Shown here: positions 9,926 through 19,223 of the stretch, in pieces
How the letters are laid out: every line of letters starts with the position of its first letter
Position numbering within the stretch: the stretch's first letter is position 1
Assembly: GCA_026014705.1 (NCBI GenBank)
Contig: JAOZHU010000015.1
Span: 124,001 to 188,000 of the forward strand
Reading direction: 5' to 3'
Length of the DNA stretch: 64,000 nucleotides
Source of the DNA: Candidatus Bathyarchaeota archaeon
GTDB lineage: Archaea > Thermoproteota > Bathyarchaeia > Bathyarchaeales > Bathycorpusculaceae
The notes under the pieces: model-generated
What the model was told of the DNA's origin: nothing
Database searches by the model: none
What the model saw: only the letters and a program-made list of their open reading frames with translations
Position numbers and translations under genes: made by a program

Positions 9926-10669
9926 ATGAACGCTGTCGATGTTGTGCTGCTGACGAAGAATAGCGAGAGGGTCTTGGAGAAATGCCTCATCTCAGTGTAT
10001 CAGAACGTGCCAGTGAAACGGCTCATAGTCGTGGACGGTGGATCCACTGACAGAACGCTGGATATACTAAACAAGTTTAATGAGAAACATCATAACGTAA
10101 CGGTTGTTTTCGACGGCGGCACAAGAGCAACTGCAAGGCAAAAAGGCATAATGTTAGTCCGCACCGAGTGGTTCATGTTCGTGGACAGCGATGTTGTCCT
10201 GTGCAGTGACTGGTACAAAAAAGCGTTAAAGCAAGTTACGCCAGACGTGGGCGCAGTTTGGGGCATCGAGGTTTGGTCAACCCTACGGAATAGGGCTACG
10301 CTTAAGCTTTTTTTGTGGTTGACGCGGAAGATTTTTGAGATTCGCGGGGGCACACATGATACACTCACGCGCACCAGCGCTGTTGCTGACATCGCCATTC
10401 CGCCGAACCTGCATGTTTTCGAGGACGCTTACATAAAAGACTGGATAACCAAGAAAGACTGTCGAGTGATTGCCTGCTACGACCCGTACTGCATACATTA
10501 TAGACCCGAGAGCGTTTGGACATTCAAGGGCAGTTTAGGATTAATCGCTGAAGCGGTGCGTTTCGGCAGTTTCAAGCTGATTGCCCAATTGGTTCCCGCG
10601 TACGGTTTCTACACAGCGTACTCCCTGTTTCAGTTGCTTATGAACAGGTCAAAGCGCGGCGGCTCTTGA
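9926..10669 (+). CDS. Family 2 glycosyltransferase
   Basis: VDVVLLTKNSERVLEKCL...LIVVDGGSTDRTLDIL...FVDSDVVL; close paralog of the next gene. Confidence 0.85.
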   Translation: MNAVDVVLLTKNSERVLEKCLISVYQNVPVKRLIVVDGGSTDRTLDILNKFNEKHHNVTVVFDGGTRATARQKGIMLVRTEWFMFVDSDVVLCSDWYKKALKQVTPDVGAVWGIEVWSTLRNRATLKLFLWLTRKIFEIRGGTHDTLTRTSAVADIAIPPNLHVFEDAYIKDWITKKDCRVIACYDPYCIHYRPESVWTFKGSLGLIAEAVRFGSFKLIAQLVPAYGFYTAYSLFQLLMNRSKRGGS

Positions 10670-10790
10670 GGGCGGTTTTTGCATCCGGCGTTACAGGTGA
10701 GAATTTAAATAGGTTTCTTGTCCTAAACTGTTTCAATATCGCTATGCGTCAGGGTGGAAGGCTCTGGCAGAACAGTGGAAGGAACTTCGG

Positions 10791-11546
10791 ATGCAGGGAA
10801 TTGATGTTGTGGTTCTCACAATGAACAGTGAGCATCTGCTGAGCAAGTGTTTGGCTTCAATTTACGCTAACGTGCCTGTTAAGAACTTGATTGTTATTGA
10901 TGGTTATTCCACTGATGCCACTTTGAAGATTGTGGCTGAATTCAACAGGAAACATGGGAACGTCAAGGTTTTGAGAATGAATGGGTCGCGGGCTAGAGCA
11001 CGGGAAAAAGCCGTACAGCAAGTCAACACCGAATGGTTCATGTTTGTGGACAGCGACGTTATCCTCAGCAAAAACTGGTTTAAGCAAGCCGCGAAGTACG
11101 CTAAGCCTGGCGTGGGCGCAGTCTGGGGCGTAAACATCGACGTGATACCGAACGTAAAGGACAAGAACTTCATTAAGCTTCAGCGGTTAATTGCCCGGCA
11201 GTGTTTCGCGCTTCGCGGCGGCACGCATGACACTCTGATTCGCCGCAGCGCAGTCGCGGACATCAAGATTCCTGAACTGCTGCACGTGTACGAAGACGCG
11301 TTCATTATGAATTGGATCAAGCAGAAAGGCTACCGCGTTGTGGTCGGCGATGACGTTTACTGCCTGCATTTTAAGCCGCCTGCAAATTGGAGCTTGGAGA
11401 ATGCGGTTTCACAGGCTATTTTGGAGTTCCGCTGCGGCTTAGTCTATTCACACATGTACGTGTACGCGTTGTATTACCCTTTCTTCATGTTTTACTGGTT
11501 TCTGCAGCTGTCGATTCAAAGCGTTCGCAGCGCTTTATCTGTTTAG
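10791..11546 (+). CDS. Family 2 glycosyltransferase (tandem paralog)
   Basis: IDVVVLTMNSEHLLSKCLASIYANVPVKNLIVIDGYSTDATLKIV...FVDSDVILSKNW, RGGTHDTLIRRSAVADI. Confidence 0.85.
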   Translation: MQGIDVVVLTMNSEHLLSKCLASIYANVPVKNLIVIDGYSTDATLKIVAEFNRKHGNVKVLRMNGSRARAREKAVQQVNTEWFMFVDSDVILSKNWFKQAAKYAKPGVGAVWGVNIDVIPNVKDKNFIKLQRLIARQCFALRGGTHDTLIRRSAVADIKIPELLHVYEDAFIMNWIKQKGYRVVVGDDVYCLHFKPPANWSLENAVSQAILEFRCGLVYSHMYVYALYYPFFMFYWFLQLSIQSVRSALSV

Positions 11547-12551
11547 CGCCTTCCACAAGTGGTCAGATGCAGGTCGTGGCAGCGTCCGCGCAGCGCCGTT
11601 TTTTCGTATGATTACGCGTTGATTCGGGTTTTCAGTGAATTCGCCGATTATTGAAGCGTTAATGTGCTGTTGCGTGAGGTTTGTAATTATTTTTTCTGCG
11701 CCTTGTGGTTCTGCCGCAATCAGCAACGCACCCGAACTAATCAGTTGCAAGGGGTCGATTCTGAAGTGACTGCAGATTCTCGCTGTTTCAGGTTGAACGG
11801 GAATGGCTGCTTCGTAAATGTTTGCGCCAACGTTTGATGCGTCGGCTATTTCATGGATTCCACCTGCCACGCCTCCTTCGGTTGGGTCATGCATGGCGTG
11901 GACTCCGCCTGTTTCATAAGCCGTCAAAGCATCTTTGACAACGCTTATTTGCTGGTAAAAGTCTTTCGCCTTTTGCAGCGCGCTGGGGTTCAAGGCTTCT
12001 TTTAATGCAACTTCTCTATCTGAGGCGAGGATGGCTGTGCCTTCGATGCCTGCGCTCTTGGTTAAAATGAGTTTGTCGCCAGCCTCTGCGCCACTTGCAG
12101 TTACGTAATTGCCCTTTTCTGTTGTGCCCATTATGCAGCCTACAACGATGGGGTTAGCGAGGCTGGGTGTAGATTCGCAGTGTCCGCCGACTATAGCTAT
12201 GCCTAGACTTTTAGCCGCCGCATCCATCTGCGTGCATATCGCTTCAACGGTTGCGCTGTCAGCTTTTTCTGGCAGCATGATGCATGAGAATAGGAAGGCG
12301 GGTGCGACGCCGAATGTAGCTACGTCGTTGGCGTTCACGTTCACGGCTAACCAGCCTATGTGTTCCACTGCGCCTGTGATCGGGTCCATGGATACTATTA
12401 CGGATTTGTCGCCAACTTCTAAAACGGCGCCGTCTACGCCTGCTGCTGGTCCCACCGTGACTTCTGGGCGTTCAACTCCCAGGTTTTTGAAAACCACTGT
12501 CTTAAGAAGGTCAATTGGGATTTTTCCAGGCGGCAACTTCATCTTGAACAC
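11535..12551 (-). CDS. AIR synthase-related protein (HypE/ThiL/PurM superfamily)
   Basis: PAAGVDGAVLEVGDKSVIVSMDPITGA..., VGGHCESTPSLANPIVVGCIMGTTEKG, HDPTEGGVAGGIHEIADAS. Confidence 0.8.
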   Translation of the reverse strand: MFKMKLPPGKIPIDLLKTVVFKNLGVERPEVTVGPAAGVDGAVLEVGDKSVIVSMDPITGAVEHIGWLAVNVNANDVATFGVAPAFLFSCIMLPEKADSATVEAICTQMDAAAKSLGIAIVGGHCESTPSLANPIVVGCIMGTTEKGNYVTASGAEAGDKLILTKSAGIEGTAILASDREVALKEALNPSALQKAKDFYQQISVVKDALTAYETGGVHAMHDPTEGGVAGGIHEIADASNVGANIYEAAIPVQPETARICSHFRIDPLQLISSGALLIAAEPQGAEKIITNLTQQHINASIIGEFTENPNQRVIIRKNGAARTLPRPASDHLWKALNR

Positions 12552-12571
12552 TGATTTAGAATGGTGCAGCT

Positions 12572-13108
12572 CTAGCTTTTAAGCTGTGGGAAAACTCGCT
12601 GAACAGCATGCATAATGGGCAATGCTACGGCTAAACCCGCGACCATTTGCACGACATTGAAGGGAATTTCAACAAGTGCCACAGCGAATGGATAGCCGAG
12701 CACAAGCTGCTCGTAAATGAAGTAGCCTGCAACCATCTCTAGCCCGCCAATGATTATTGCAATTGCGGCGCTCAAGCTGCGGTAGCGGCTGCGCTTCTGG
12801 ATTTTTCTGTGCAGTGCGCCGACTATGGCGCCTTCCACGCCTTTGATTATCAAAGTGCCCAGCGCAAATTGGGGAGCGACTATCATGTCGGCTACTGCTG
12901 CGCCTGCACCGCCTGCTATCGCGCCCGCAAATGCGCCAAAAAGCAGCGCTGCGATGTAAATCACGGTTTCACCTAGGTTAAAGTAACCTGAAGTAGCGGG
13001 AATGCTAATGACTATGGTTAAAGTAGCTATGCATACGAGTGCAGCAAACACTGAAGCTATAGCCAGCCTCAGCACCGTTTTAATAACAGTTTGTTGCTCC
13101 TTGCTCAA
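12572..13108 (-). CDS. ECF transporter S component (substrate unknown)
   Basis: Hydrophobic ~180 aa protein; N-terminal RLAIASVFAALVCIATL...YFNLGETVIYIAALLFGAFAGAIAGGAGAAVADMI typical of ECF S components. Confidence 0.75.
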   Translation of the reverse strand: MSKEQQTVIKTVLRLAIASVFAALVCIATLTIVISIPATSGYFNLGETVIYIAALLFGAFAGAIAGGAGAAVADMIVAPQFALGTLIIKGVEGAIVGALHRKIQKRSRYRSLSAAIAIIIGGLEMVAGYFIYEQLVLGYPFAVALVEIPFNVVQMVAGLAVALPIMHAVQRVFPQLKS

Positions 13109-13218
13109 GTTAAATCCACTACCTCTTACTGACCGCTACTATCCTCCGCTGAAGTAACATTTAACTCTATATTCCCTATTCCCCGACAAAACACAGCAAC
13201 GCACCAGCCTATTTTGCT

Positions 13219-13371
13219 CCTAATAGAAACTCATTGCACACACCTATAGAGGGTCTATCCCACACTGTGCTCCCAGCGCTATACAAAAAGAGGCTATAGC
13301 CCACACGAACGCAACAGAACACATTTATAGTATAAATAAGGGGGGTATAATCTTTTCCACGCGCTAGTACA
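13219..13371 (-). repeat. Dispersed intergenic element, copy 1 (contains two CTATAG/TATA-like modules)
   Basis: Reverse strand reads GTGTACTAGCGCGTGGAAAAGATTATACCCCCCTTATTTATACTATAAATG...GGGCTATAGCCTCTTTTTGTATAGCGCTGGGAGCACAGTGTGGGATAGACCCTCTATAGGTGTGTGCAATGAGTTTCTATTAGG; matches copies at 20.6, 28.9 and 54.4 kb. Confidence 0.8.
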
Positions 13372-13429
13372 CAAGCCCCAACCTACTTCAAAAAACATCC
13401 GCAGTCAATGGCAAATTTGCAGTTACTCT

Positions 13430-13915
13430 TCACTTCGCCTTCCTGAACGCACGAGTGTACACGTTCGAAGACACACCCGCAACCAAACCGCCAATAGCAT
13501 CATTCGTAAGCGGACCAAGCTTCTTCAAAATCCCAGGCTTCGCCTGATCAAACCGCGTGAACTCAAAAACGCCTCTCACACCTGCAAGATAATTAGCTAT
13601 AGCTAACCCCAACAATTCATCAGCCACAAGTCCAGGTCGCCCCATGAAACGCTCCTTTGACAAGCCAGGAATCAAGCCTTTCTCAGCGTCTTCCTGCGCG
13701 CGGAAACAGGCAACCTCCAAAGTAGCCACATTCACATCTGACAAGGCATCGAGAAACTCTTCCCGCAGCATCTCAGCCGCTGCTTCTTCAGTTTCTAAAC
13801 CTGGATGCGGCACGAAAAGCTCGAGCGCCGTGTCCACGAGATCCTTTAGCGTAATACCCTTCTTTTCAAGATAAACCAGTAATGGCGGATTTTCAGGGTT
13901 CATTTCTATCAACAC
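13430..13915 (-). CDS. PgpA-like / CobZ-type alpha-ribazole phosphatase candidate
   Basis: C-terminal DELLGLAIANYLAGVRGVFEFTRFDQAKPGILKKLGPLTNDAIGGLVAG resembles the PgpA/CobZ family; located beside B12 transport genes. Confidence 0.6.
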   Translation of the reverse strand: MLIEMNPENPPLLVYLEKKGITLKDLVDTALELFVPHPGLETEEAAAEMLREEFLDALSDVNVATLEVACFRAQEDAEKGLIPGLSKERFMGRPGLVADELLGLAIANYLAGVRGVFEFTRFDQAKPGILKKLGPLTNDAIGGLVAGVSSNVYTRAFRKAK

Positions 13916-14129
13916 TTTGTCTTATGATGGAGTTTATTTTAAGTGTTGCGTGTTTTCGGAAGTTTTATAAGCTTGCGTGGATAAGCCATCCAAGTAAAGA
14001 AGGGGGTAAAAAACGAAAACCAAATACATCATTACAACAATCGCTATAATCGCATTAATTGCCATTGCAGCTTTTGCTTATGTTTACTATCAGGGACAAA
14101 CTAACACGCAACTTGAAGCTCTGCATAAC

Positions 14130-14969
14130 TTGGTTGACGACACTGGCTACGTTACCACTCTGGATGCCGTCCCCAACAGAATCGTCTCAATTGCACCCAG
14201 CGCCACAGAGATCGTGTTTGCCTTAGGTTTAGACGACAAGGTCGTAGCAGTTAGCGACGTTTGTGACTACCCTTACAATTTTTCGGCATGGGTTGCCGCT
14301 GGCAACATGACAAGCATAGTCTTTTCCAAACCGAGTGTCGAAGCGATCGTTTCTCTTAACCCAGACCTGGTTATCGCCACTGGAGGAGTCCAAGCGGAAA
14401 CTGCTAGCACTCTGCGGAACCTAGGCTACAAGGTGTTAATATTAGATCCAACTAGCGTTGACGGCGTTTTAAGGAACATTGAACTGGTGGGAAACGCAAC
14501 CTGCAAAACCGCAGAAGCCAAAGCTCTAGTTGCCAGCATCAGCAGTAGGATCGAAGCTGTAGTAAACAAAGTAGCTATTTCCGCGTATAAGCCGAAAGTC
14601 TACTATGAAGTCTGGTATGACCCCACTTCACTATGGACTGCAGGCGCGAAAGCGTGGCAGAACGAACTCATCCAAAAAGCAGGCGGCGTTAATCTTTTTG
14701 CTGACCAACAAGATGACTATTTCCAGTCCAGCGCCGAAGCTGTCATTGAACGAAACCCCGACGTGATTTTGCTGCCTAAAGAAGGAATGGGCATACAGTT
14801 TTGGGGAAGTATCGACGATGTCAAGGCGAGACCTGGCTGGAGTTCAATCAGCGCTGTGCAAAATGACAGATTTTGCTTAGTTGACTCAAGCACTATCGCT
14901 AGAGCTGGACCCAGAGTTGCTGACATTATAGAGGACTTGGCTAAGGCGTTTCATCCAGAACTCTTTTAA
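14130..14969 (+). CDS. btuF: Cobalamin-type ABC transporter substrate-binding protein (BtuF-like); reading frame extends upstream to about 14013
   Basis: NRIVSIAPSATEIVFALGLDDKVVAVSDVCDYP... typical of BtuF; upstream in-frame KTKYIITTIAIIALIAIAAFAYVYYQGQTNTQLEALHN is a membrane anchor/signal with no canonical start. Confidence 0.85.
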   Translation: MVDDTGYVTTLDAVPNRIVSIAPSATEIVFALGLDDKVVAVSDVCDYPYNFSAWVAAGNMTSIVFSKPSVEAIVSLNPDLVIATGGVQAETASTLRNLGYKVLILDPTSVDGVLRNIELVGNATCKTAEAKALVASISSRIEAVVNKVAISAYKPKVYYEVWYDPTSLWTAGAKAWQNELIQKAGGVNLFADQQDDYFQSSAEAVIERNPDVILLPKEGMGIQFWGSIDDVKARPGWSSISAVQNDRFCLVDSSTIARAGPRVADIIEDLAKAFHPELF

Positions 14970-14989
14970 ATCTCCCTCACTTTTTTTGT

Positions 14990-16087
14990 GTGAGCGTCAT
15001 GAGCACCGATGAAGTTGAAAGCGCATATTTTCGGCGTACTTCACGATGGAAACTAATAGTGCTCCTGTTGCTTGTAGCCCTATTTGTGACAGTTTTGGTA
15101 TCTCTGAATGTTGGTTATGCTCAGATACCATTCGAAAACATTCTCGCAATAATAGGTAAGCAGATTCCGTTTTTGAACGGCGCTGTCGATTCTTCGCTGG
15201 TTTTACCCACTGAAGCAGCAATTATTCTTCAAATACGGTTGCCGCGAATAACTGCCGGAGTTGTGGTGGGTGCTGCCTTGGCTGCGTCAGGTGTTGTGTA
15301 TCAAGGGGTATTCAAGAATCCCATGGCTGACTCGTACGTTTTAGGCGTGTCAGCTGGAGCAGCAGTTGGTGCTTCCTTCTCCATATTATTTGGTGCTGGC
15401 ATTGCCCTTTTTGGTTTTCGTCTTGTTCAAGTGGCAGCTTTTCTCGGCGCGCTGTTCGCTATGTTTCTGGTTTACAATATCTCCCGTGTTGGTTCAAGGG
15501 TTCCAGTGACCACGCTGTTGCTTTGCGGGATAGCGGTTAATTTTTTCCTTTATGCCATAGTCGCTCTTCTGGAAGTTATAGCTGGAGAGCAACTGCATGC
15601 AATAGTGTTTTGGTTAATAGGCGGTTTTTCAAACGTCTTGTGGGCAGACATATGGGCTGTGTTGCCATTCATCATAATAGGCACTGTGGCGTCGTATTTT
15701 TATGCTCGTGACTTAAACTTGCTGGCTCTCGGCGAAGACCAGGCTCAGCATCTAGGTGTAAACGTTGAGAAAGTAAAGCAGATACTCCTGATATTTGCCT
15801 CCATGGTGACTGCAGCGGCTGTTTCGCTCAGCGGTTTGGTGGGTTTTGTTGGTTTGATGGTTCCGCATATCACTAGGTTAGTTATTGGTCCTGATCACCG
15901 TATTCTTTTTCCAGCTTCAACCATTGTTGGCGCTATATTTCTGGTGGTTTGTGATGCTATCGCGAGAGTCATCGCTACGCCGTTTGCTTCGACCCTTGAA
16001 TTGCCTGTTGGAATAGTCACAATGCTGGCTGGTGCACCGTTCTTTATTATCTTGTTTAGAAAGAAGAAACAGAGCTATGCGCTGTGA
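14990..16087 (+). CDS. btuC: FecCD-family ABC transporter permease (BtuC-like)
   Basis: LRLPRITAGVVVGAALAASGVVYQGVFKNPMADSYVLGVSAGAAVGAS; VSLSGLVGFVGLMVPHITRLVIGPDHR. Confidence 0.93.
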   Translation: MSVMSTDEVESAYFRRTSRWKLIVLLLLVALFVTVLVSLNVGYAQIPFENILAIIGKQIPFLNGAVDSSLVLPTEAAIILQIRLPRITAGVVVGAALAASGVVYQGVFKNPMADSYVLGVSAGAAVGASFSILFGAGIALFGFRLVQVAAFLGALFAMFLVYNISRVGSRVPVTTLLLCGIAVNFFLYAIVALLEVIAGEQLHAIVFWLIGGFSNVLWADIWAVLPFIIIGTVASYFYARDLNLLALGEDQAQHLGVNVEKVKQILLIFASMVTAAAVSLSGLVGFVGLMVPHITRLVIGPDHRILFPASTIVGAIFLVVCDAIARVIATPFASTLELPVGIVTMLAGAPFFIILFRKKKQSYAL

Positions 16088-16098
16088 GAAGGTGATGA

Positions 16099-17451
16099 TT
16101 GGTGGTGTTGTTGAATGTTGATGGAGTCGAATGCCGCTATGGCTCCGTTAAAGTTCTGGAAGACGTGAGTCTTTCAGTGAAAGAGGGCGACTTCGTTGGA
16201 ATACTTGGACCTAACGGCTCTGGCAAAACCACCCTGCTCAAGAGCATAAGTAGAACGCTTAAGCCTCTCAGGGGTACAATTCTGCTCAACCAAGCGGACA
16301 TTTACTCTCTAAGAAGTGTAGAAGTTGCAAAGCAATTGGCTGTGGTTCCACAGGATAGCAATATAGGGTTCAGTTTCGCTGCGTTGGATGTTGTTCTCAT
16401 GGGACGCAACCCGCACATGACGCGGTTTCAGATGGAAAGCAGCAGGGACCTAGCTATCGCGAAGAAAGCCATGATTTTGACTAACACTTGGCAGTTTGCG
16501 GAACGCCCCATCAACGAGCTTAGTGGCGGCGAGCGGCAGCGTGTAATAATTGCGCGTGCGCTTGCGCAGGAACCCAAGCTTCTTCTGCTGGATGAACCTT
16601 TGACTCATTTGGATATTATTAACCAATTGGAGATCATGGATCTCGTGAAGGCGCTGTGCACTAAAGAGAAGCTGATTGTTCTCGCGGTTTTTCATGATTT
16701 GAACTTGGCTGCGCGTTACTGCGGTTCGGCTATAATGCTGAAGAAAGGCAAAATTTTTGCGGCTGGAAGCATAGCTGACGTTTTAACGAGTGAAAACATA
16801 AAAGGCGTTTTTGGCGTTGACGCCATAGTGCAGCGGCATTTGGTTACGAATTCAGTTTTTGTCATTCCTTTGTCGCCTCAGAAGCCTTTGCCGTCAAAGA
16901 AATGTGCAGTTCATTTGATATGTGGCGCTGGAACTGGAACAGCGCTCATGAAGGTCCTCTTAGATGAAGGCTACAGCGTTACTGCAGGAGTTCTCAACGT
17001 GCTAGACACGGATTTTGAGACTGCGCAGTTTTTGAAGATTCCCGTCGTGACTGAGGCACCGTTTTCTCCGATAACTGAAAAAGCTCATAATTCCAATTTA
17101 GAAATGATTCGCAAGGCAAGCATGGTGGTGTTGACTTCTGTTCCATTTGGCTATGGCAACTTCCAGAATTTGGAGGCTGCAGAGGAGGCTGTATCTAGGC
17201 AAGTGCCCACGTTTGTTATTGAGGAAGTGCCCGTAGAGCGCCGAGATTTCACTCAGGGGAAAGCGTCCAAGTTGTTGTTGAAGTTGAAAAAGATGGGAGC
17301 TATATCTGTCAAAAATCAAACTGAGTTGTTAGACATGCTTCATGTATCTGCGGAAAAACAAAAAGTAATAAAAGATGATGCAGCTAAACTGCTGTGTCAC
17401 ATGAGACCGAGAGAAGAAACTGAACAAAAGAATAAGGAGGAGATTGTATGA
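16099..17451 (+). CDS. btuD: ABC transporter ATP-binding protein (BtuD-like) with C-terminal extension of about 190 aa
   Basis: Walker A GPNGSGKTT, signature LSGGERQRV, Walker B LLLLDEPLTHLD; extra C-terminal Rossmann-like domain beginning CAVHLICGAGTGTALMKVLLDEGY. Confidence 0.92.
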   Translation: MVVLLNVDGVECRYGSVKVLEDVSLSVKEGDFVGILGPNGSGKTTLLKSISRTLKPLRGTILLNQADIYSLRSVEVAKQLAVVPQDSNIGFSFAALDVVLMGRNPHMTRFQMESSRDLAIAKKAMILTNTWQFAERPINELSGGERQRVIIARALAQEPKLLLLDEPLTHLDIINQLEIMDLVKALCTKEKLIVLAVFHDLNLAARYCGSAIMLKKGKIFAAGSIADVLTSENIKGVFGVDAIVQRHLVTNSVFVIPLSPQKPLPSKKCAVHLICGAGTGTALMKVLLDEGYSVTAGVLNVLDTDFETAQFLKIPVVTEAPFSPITEKAHNSNLEMIRKASMVVLTSVPFGYGNFQNLEAAEEAVSRQVPTFVIEEVPVERRDFTQGKASKLLLKLKKMGAISVKNQTELLDMLHVSAEKQKVIKDDAAKLLCHMRPREETEQKNKEEIV

Positions 17452-18122
17452 AAGTTGTGGCTTCATGGAGCGGTGGAAAAGACAGTTGCTTCGCGTGTTA
17501 CAAGGCAATTCAAGAAGGCTACGATGTAACGCAACTGCTAATCATGATGGCGAACAAAGGCACATCGAATTTTCACATGATCAGCGCTGGGCTGCTGGAC
17601 GCGCAATCTCAATCTATCGGAATCCCAATAGTCAAGCAGGAAACTACGCCAAATACCTACGAGCAGGACTTCAAAAAAGCACTGCTGAAAATGAAAGCTA
17701 AAGGCGTGGGGGGAATCGTGACTGGAGACGTTTACGATGTTGCCTTGCACGAAGCAGGTTGGCTGGACCGTGTCTGCAAAGCAGTGGGGTTGGAACCAGT
17801 GCGTCCGCTGTGGCATCGTGACACAGGTCAAATAATCAACGAATTCATAAACGCTGGTTTTAAGGCAACTGTGGTCAGAACCAAGAATGAAGTGTTGGGT
17901 TTAGAGTGGCTTGGAAGAGAAGTAAACAAGCAATTCCTAGCTGCGCTTCCCGCGAATGTAGACCCGTGCGGCGAAAACGGCGAGTTTCACACTTTTGTAA
18001 CTGATGGACCGAACTTCAAGAACCGTATAGATATACTTGAAAGTGAAAAGACAACGCTGAATGGTTATGGACGCTTAGAAATCAAGAGCTTCAAGGTTGA
18101 ACCAAAATGGCAGAAGGTTTGA
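17448..18122 (+). CDS. PP-loop ATPase, Dph6/MJ0570 (diphthine-ammonia ligase) family
   Basis: MKVVASWSGGKDSCFACYKA PP-loop; GGIVTGDVYDVALHEAGWLDRVCKAVGLEPVRPLW; CGENGEFHTFVTDGP. Confidence 0.85.
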   Translation: MKVVASWSGGKDSCFACYKAIQEGYDVTQLLIMMANKGTSNFHMISAGLLDAQSQSIGIPIVKQETTPNTYEQDFKKALLKMKAKGVGGIVTGDVYDVALHEAGWLDRVCKAVGLEPVRPLWHRDTGQIINEFINAGFKATVVRTKNEVLGLEWLGREVNKQFLAALPANVDPCGENGEFHTFVTDGPNFKNRIDILESEKTTLNGYGRLEIKSFKVEPKWQKV

Positions 18123-18131
18123 GGTGAGAAA

Positions 18132-19223
18132 ATGTTTGACACGCTGTTAGTTCATAATGAATTGAAGGGTGAAGCTTTCCTCGATGAACTGCGCGGTAAG
18201 AAACCGCTATTCGTGTGTACTATAGCTACGACAGAGACGGGTAAGATTCCCCAAATATCCGCTGCGGGAAAATACCCTGAGTTTACGGATTATACGCCAC
18301 CTGCAGATGCTGAGTTGCTTTTGTTGGGCAAGTGCAAGTGTATCGCGGGTGTTCCCGTGACGCCTGAAGGTATACCTACACCAGCGTTGATAACGATGTC
18401 TGCGTTGCGGTTGGCGGATATTCCTGTGTTGGTTGCTAGTGGTGGTTTAAAAGTGACGCCGCATGTGCCATTTTTGGAGTTGGGTGGGCACCCTGGAAAT
18501 GACATTCGAACTGGAAAGGCGGTGAATAACGTTGAGGAAGTCATCCAGCGAGCCAAGTTGGCTGGGGAGCATTTGGCTAAGGCAGCGGATTATCTTGTGA
18601 TTGGCGAGAGTATTCCTGGTGGAACTACAACGGCGCTGGGTGTTCTGATGGCTATGGGTGTGAATGCTGAAGGCAAGGTTAGTAGCAGTATGCCTGTGAA
18701 TCCTCATGGGTTAAAGGTTGATACTGTGCGGGCTGGGTTGGCTGCGGCTGGTGAGCGTTTTGGCAGTTTAGCGGAAAATCCGGTTAGAGCTATTTCCTGT
18801 GTGGGTGACCCTATGATGCCTGCTTTTGCAGGGTTGGTTATTGGTGCTGCTGCGCAAGTGCCTGTTTTGATGGCTGGTGGAACCCAGATGACTGCTGTTT
18901 TAGCTGTTGTTAACGCTTTGGAACCTGATGTTTTGTGCAATGTGGCTATTGGCACAACGAAGTGGGTTGCGCGTGATGTTTCTGCTGATATTAAGGGGAT
19001 TGTTGCTCAGATAGCGGATGTGCCTGTTTTGGCGGCTGATTTGGATTTTGGTTCTTCTCGGTTTAGCGGGTTAAAGGCTTATGAGCAGGGTGTTGTTAAG
19101 GAAGGTGTTGGAGCTGGTGGCGCTGCTATAGCGGCGATGGTGAAGTTGGAAGGTGCCGTGACTAAGGCGATGCTTCTTAAAGAGGTTGAAAGAAATTACG
19201 CTGTGTTGATGGGAACGAAGTGA
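18132..19223 (+). CDS. cobT: Nicotinate-nucleotide--dimethylbenzimidazole phosphoribosyltransferase-like, archaeal CobT
   Basis: FVCTIATTETGKIPQISAAGKYPEFTDYTPPADAE..., VIGESIPGGTTTALGVLMAMG; in operon with cobS/cobY. Confidence 0.88.
   Translation: MFDTLLVHNELKGEAFLDELRGKKPLFVCTIATTETGKIPQISAAGKYPEFTDYTPPADAELLLLGKCKCIAGVPVTPEGIPTPALITMSALRLADIPVLVASGGLKVTPHVPFLELGGHPGNDIRTGKAVNNVEEVIQRAKLAGEHLAKAADYLVIGESIPGGTTTALGVLMAMGVNAEGKVSSSMPVNPHGLKVDTVRAGLAAAGERFGSLAENPVRAISCVGDPMMPAFAGLVIGAAAQVPVLMAGGTQMTAVLAVVNALEPDVLCNVAIGTTKWVARDVSADIKGIVAQIADVPVLAADLDFGSSRFSGLKAYEQGVVKEGVGAGGAAIAAMVKLEGAVTKAMLLKEVERNYAVLMGTK

Noticed and set aside
13219-13371. Cobalamin riboswitch
   Set aside because: No recognisable B12-box sequence or expected architecture; element also occurs away from B12 genes at 54.4 kb
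13219-13371. Insertion sequence ends
   Set aside because: CTATAG at both ends is only a palindromic hexamer; the flanking bases (CCCCC versus AGGGTC) are not inverted repeats, and no transposase is nearby
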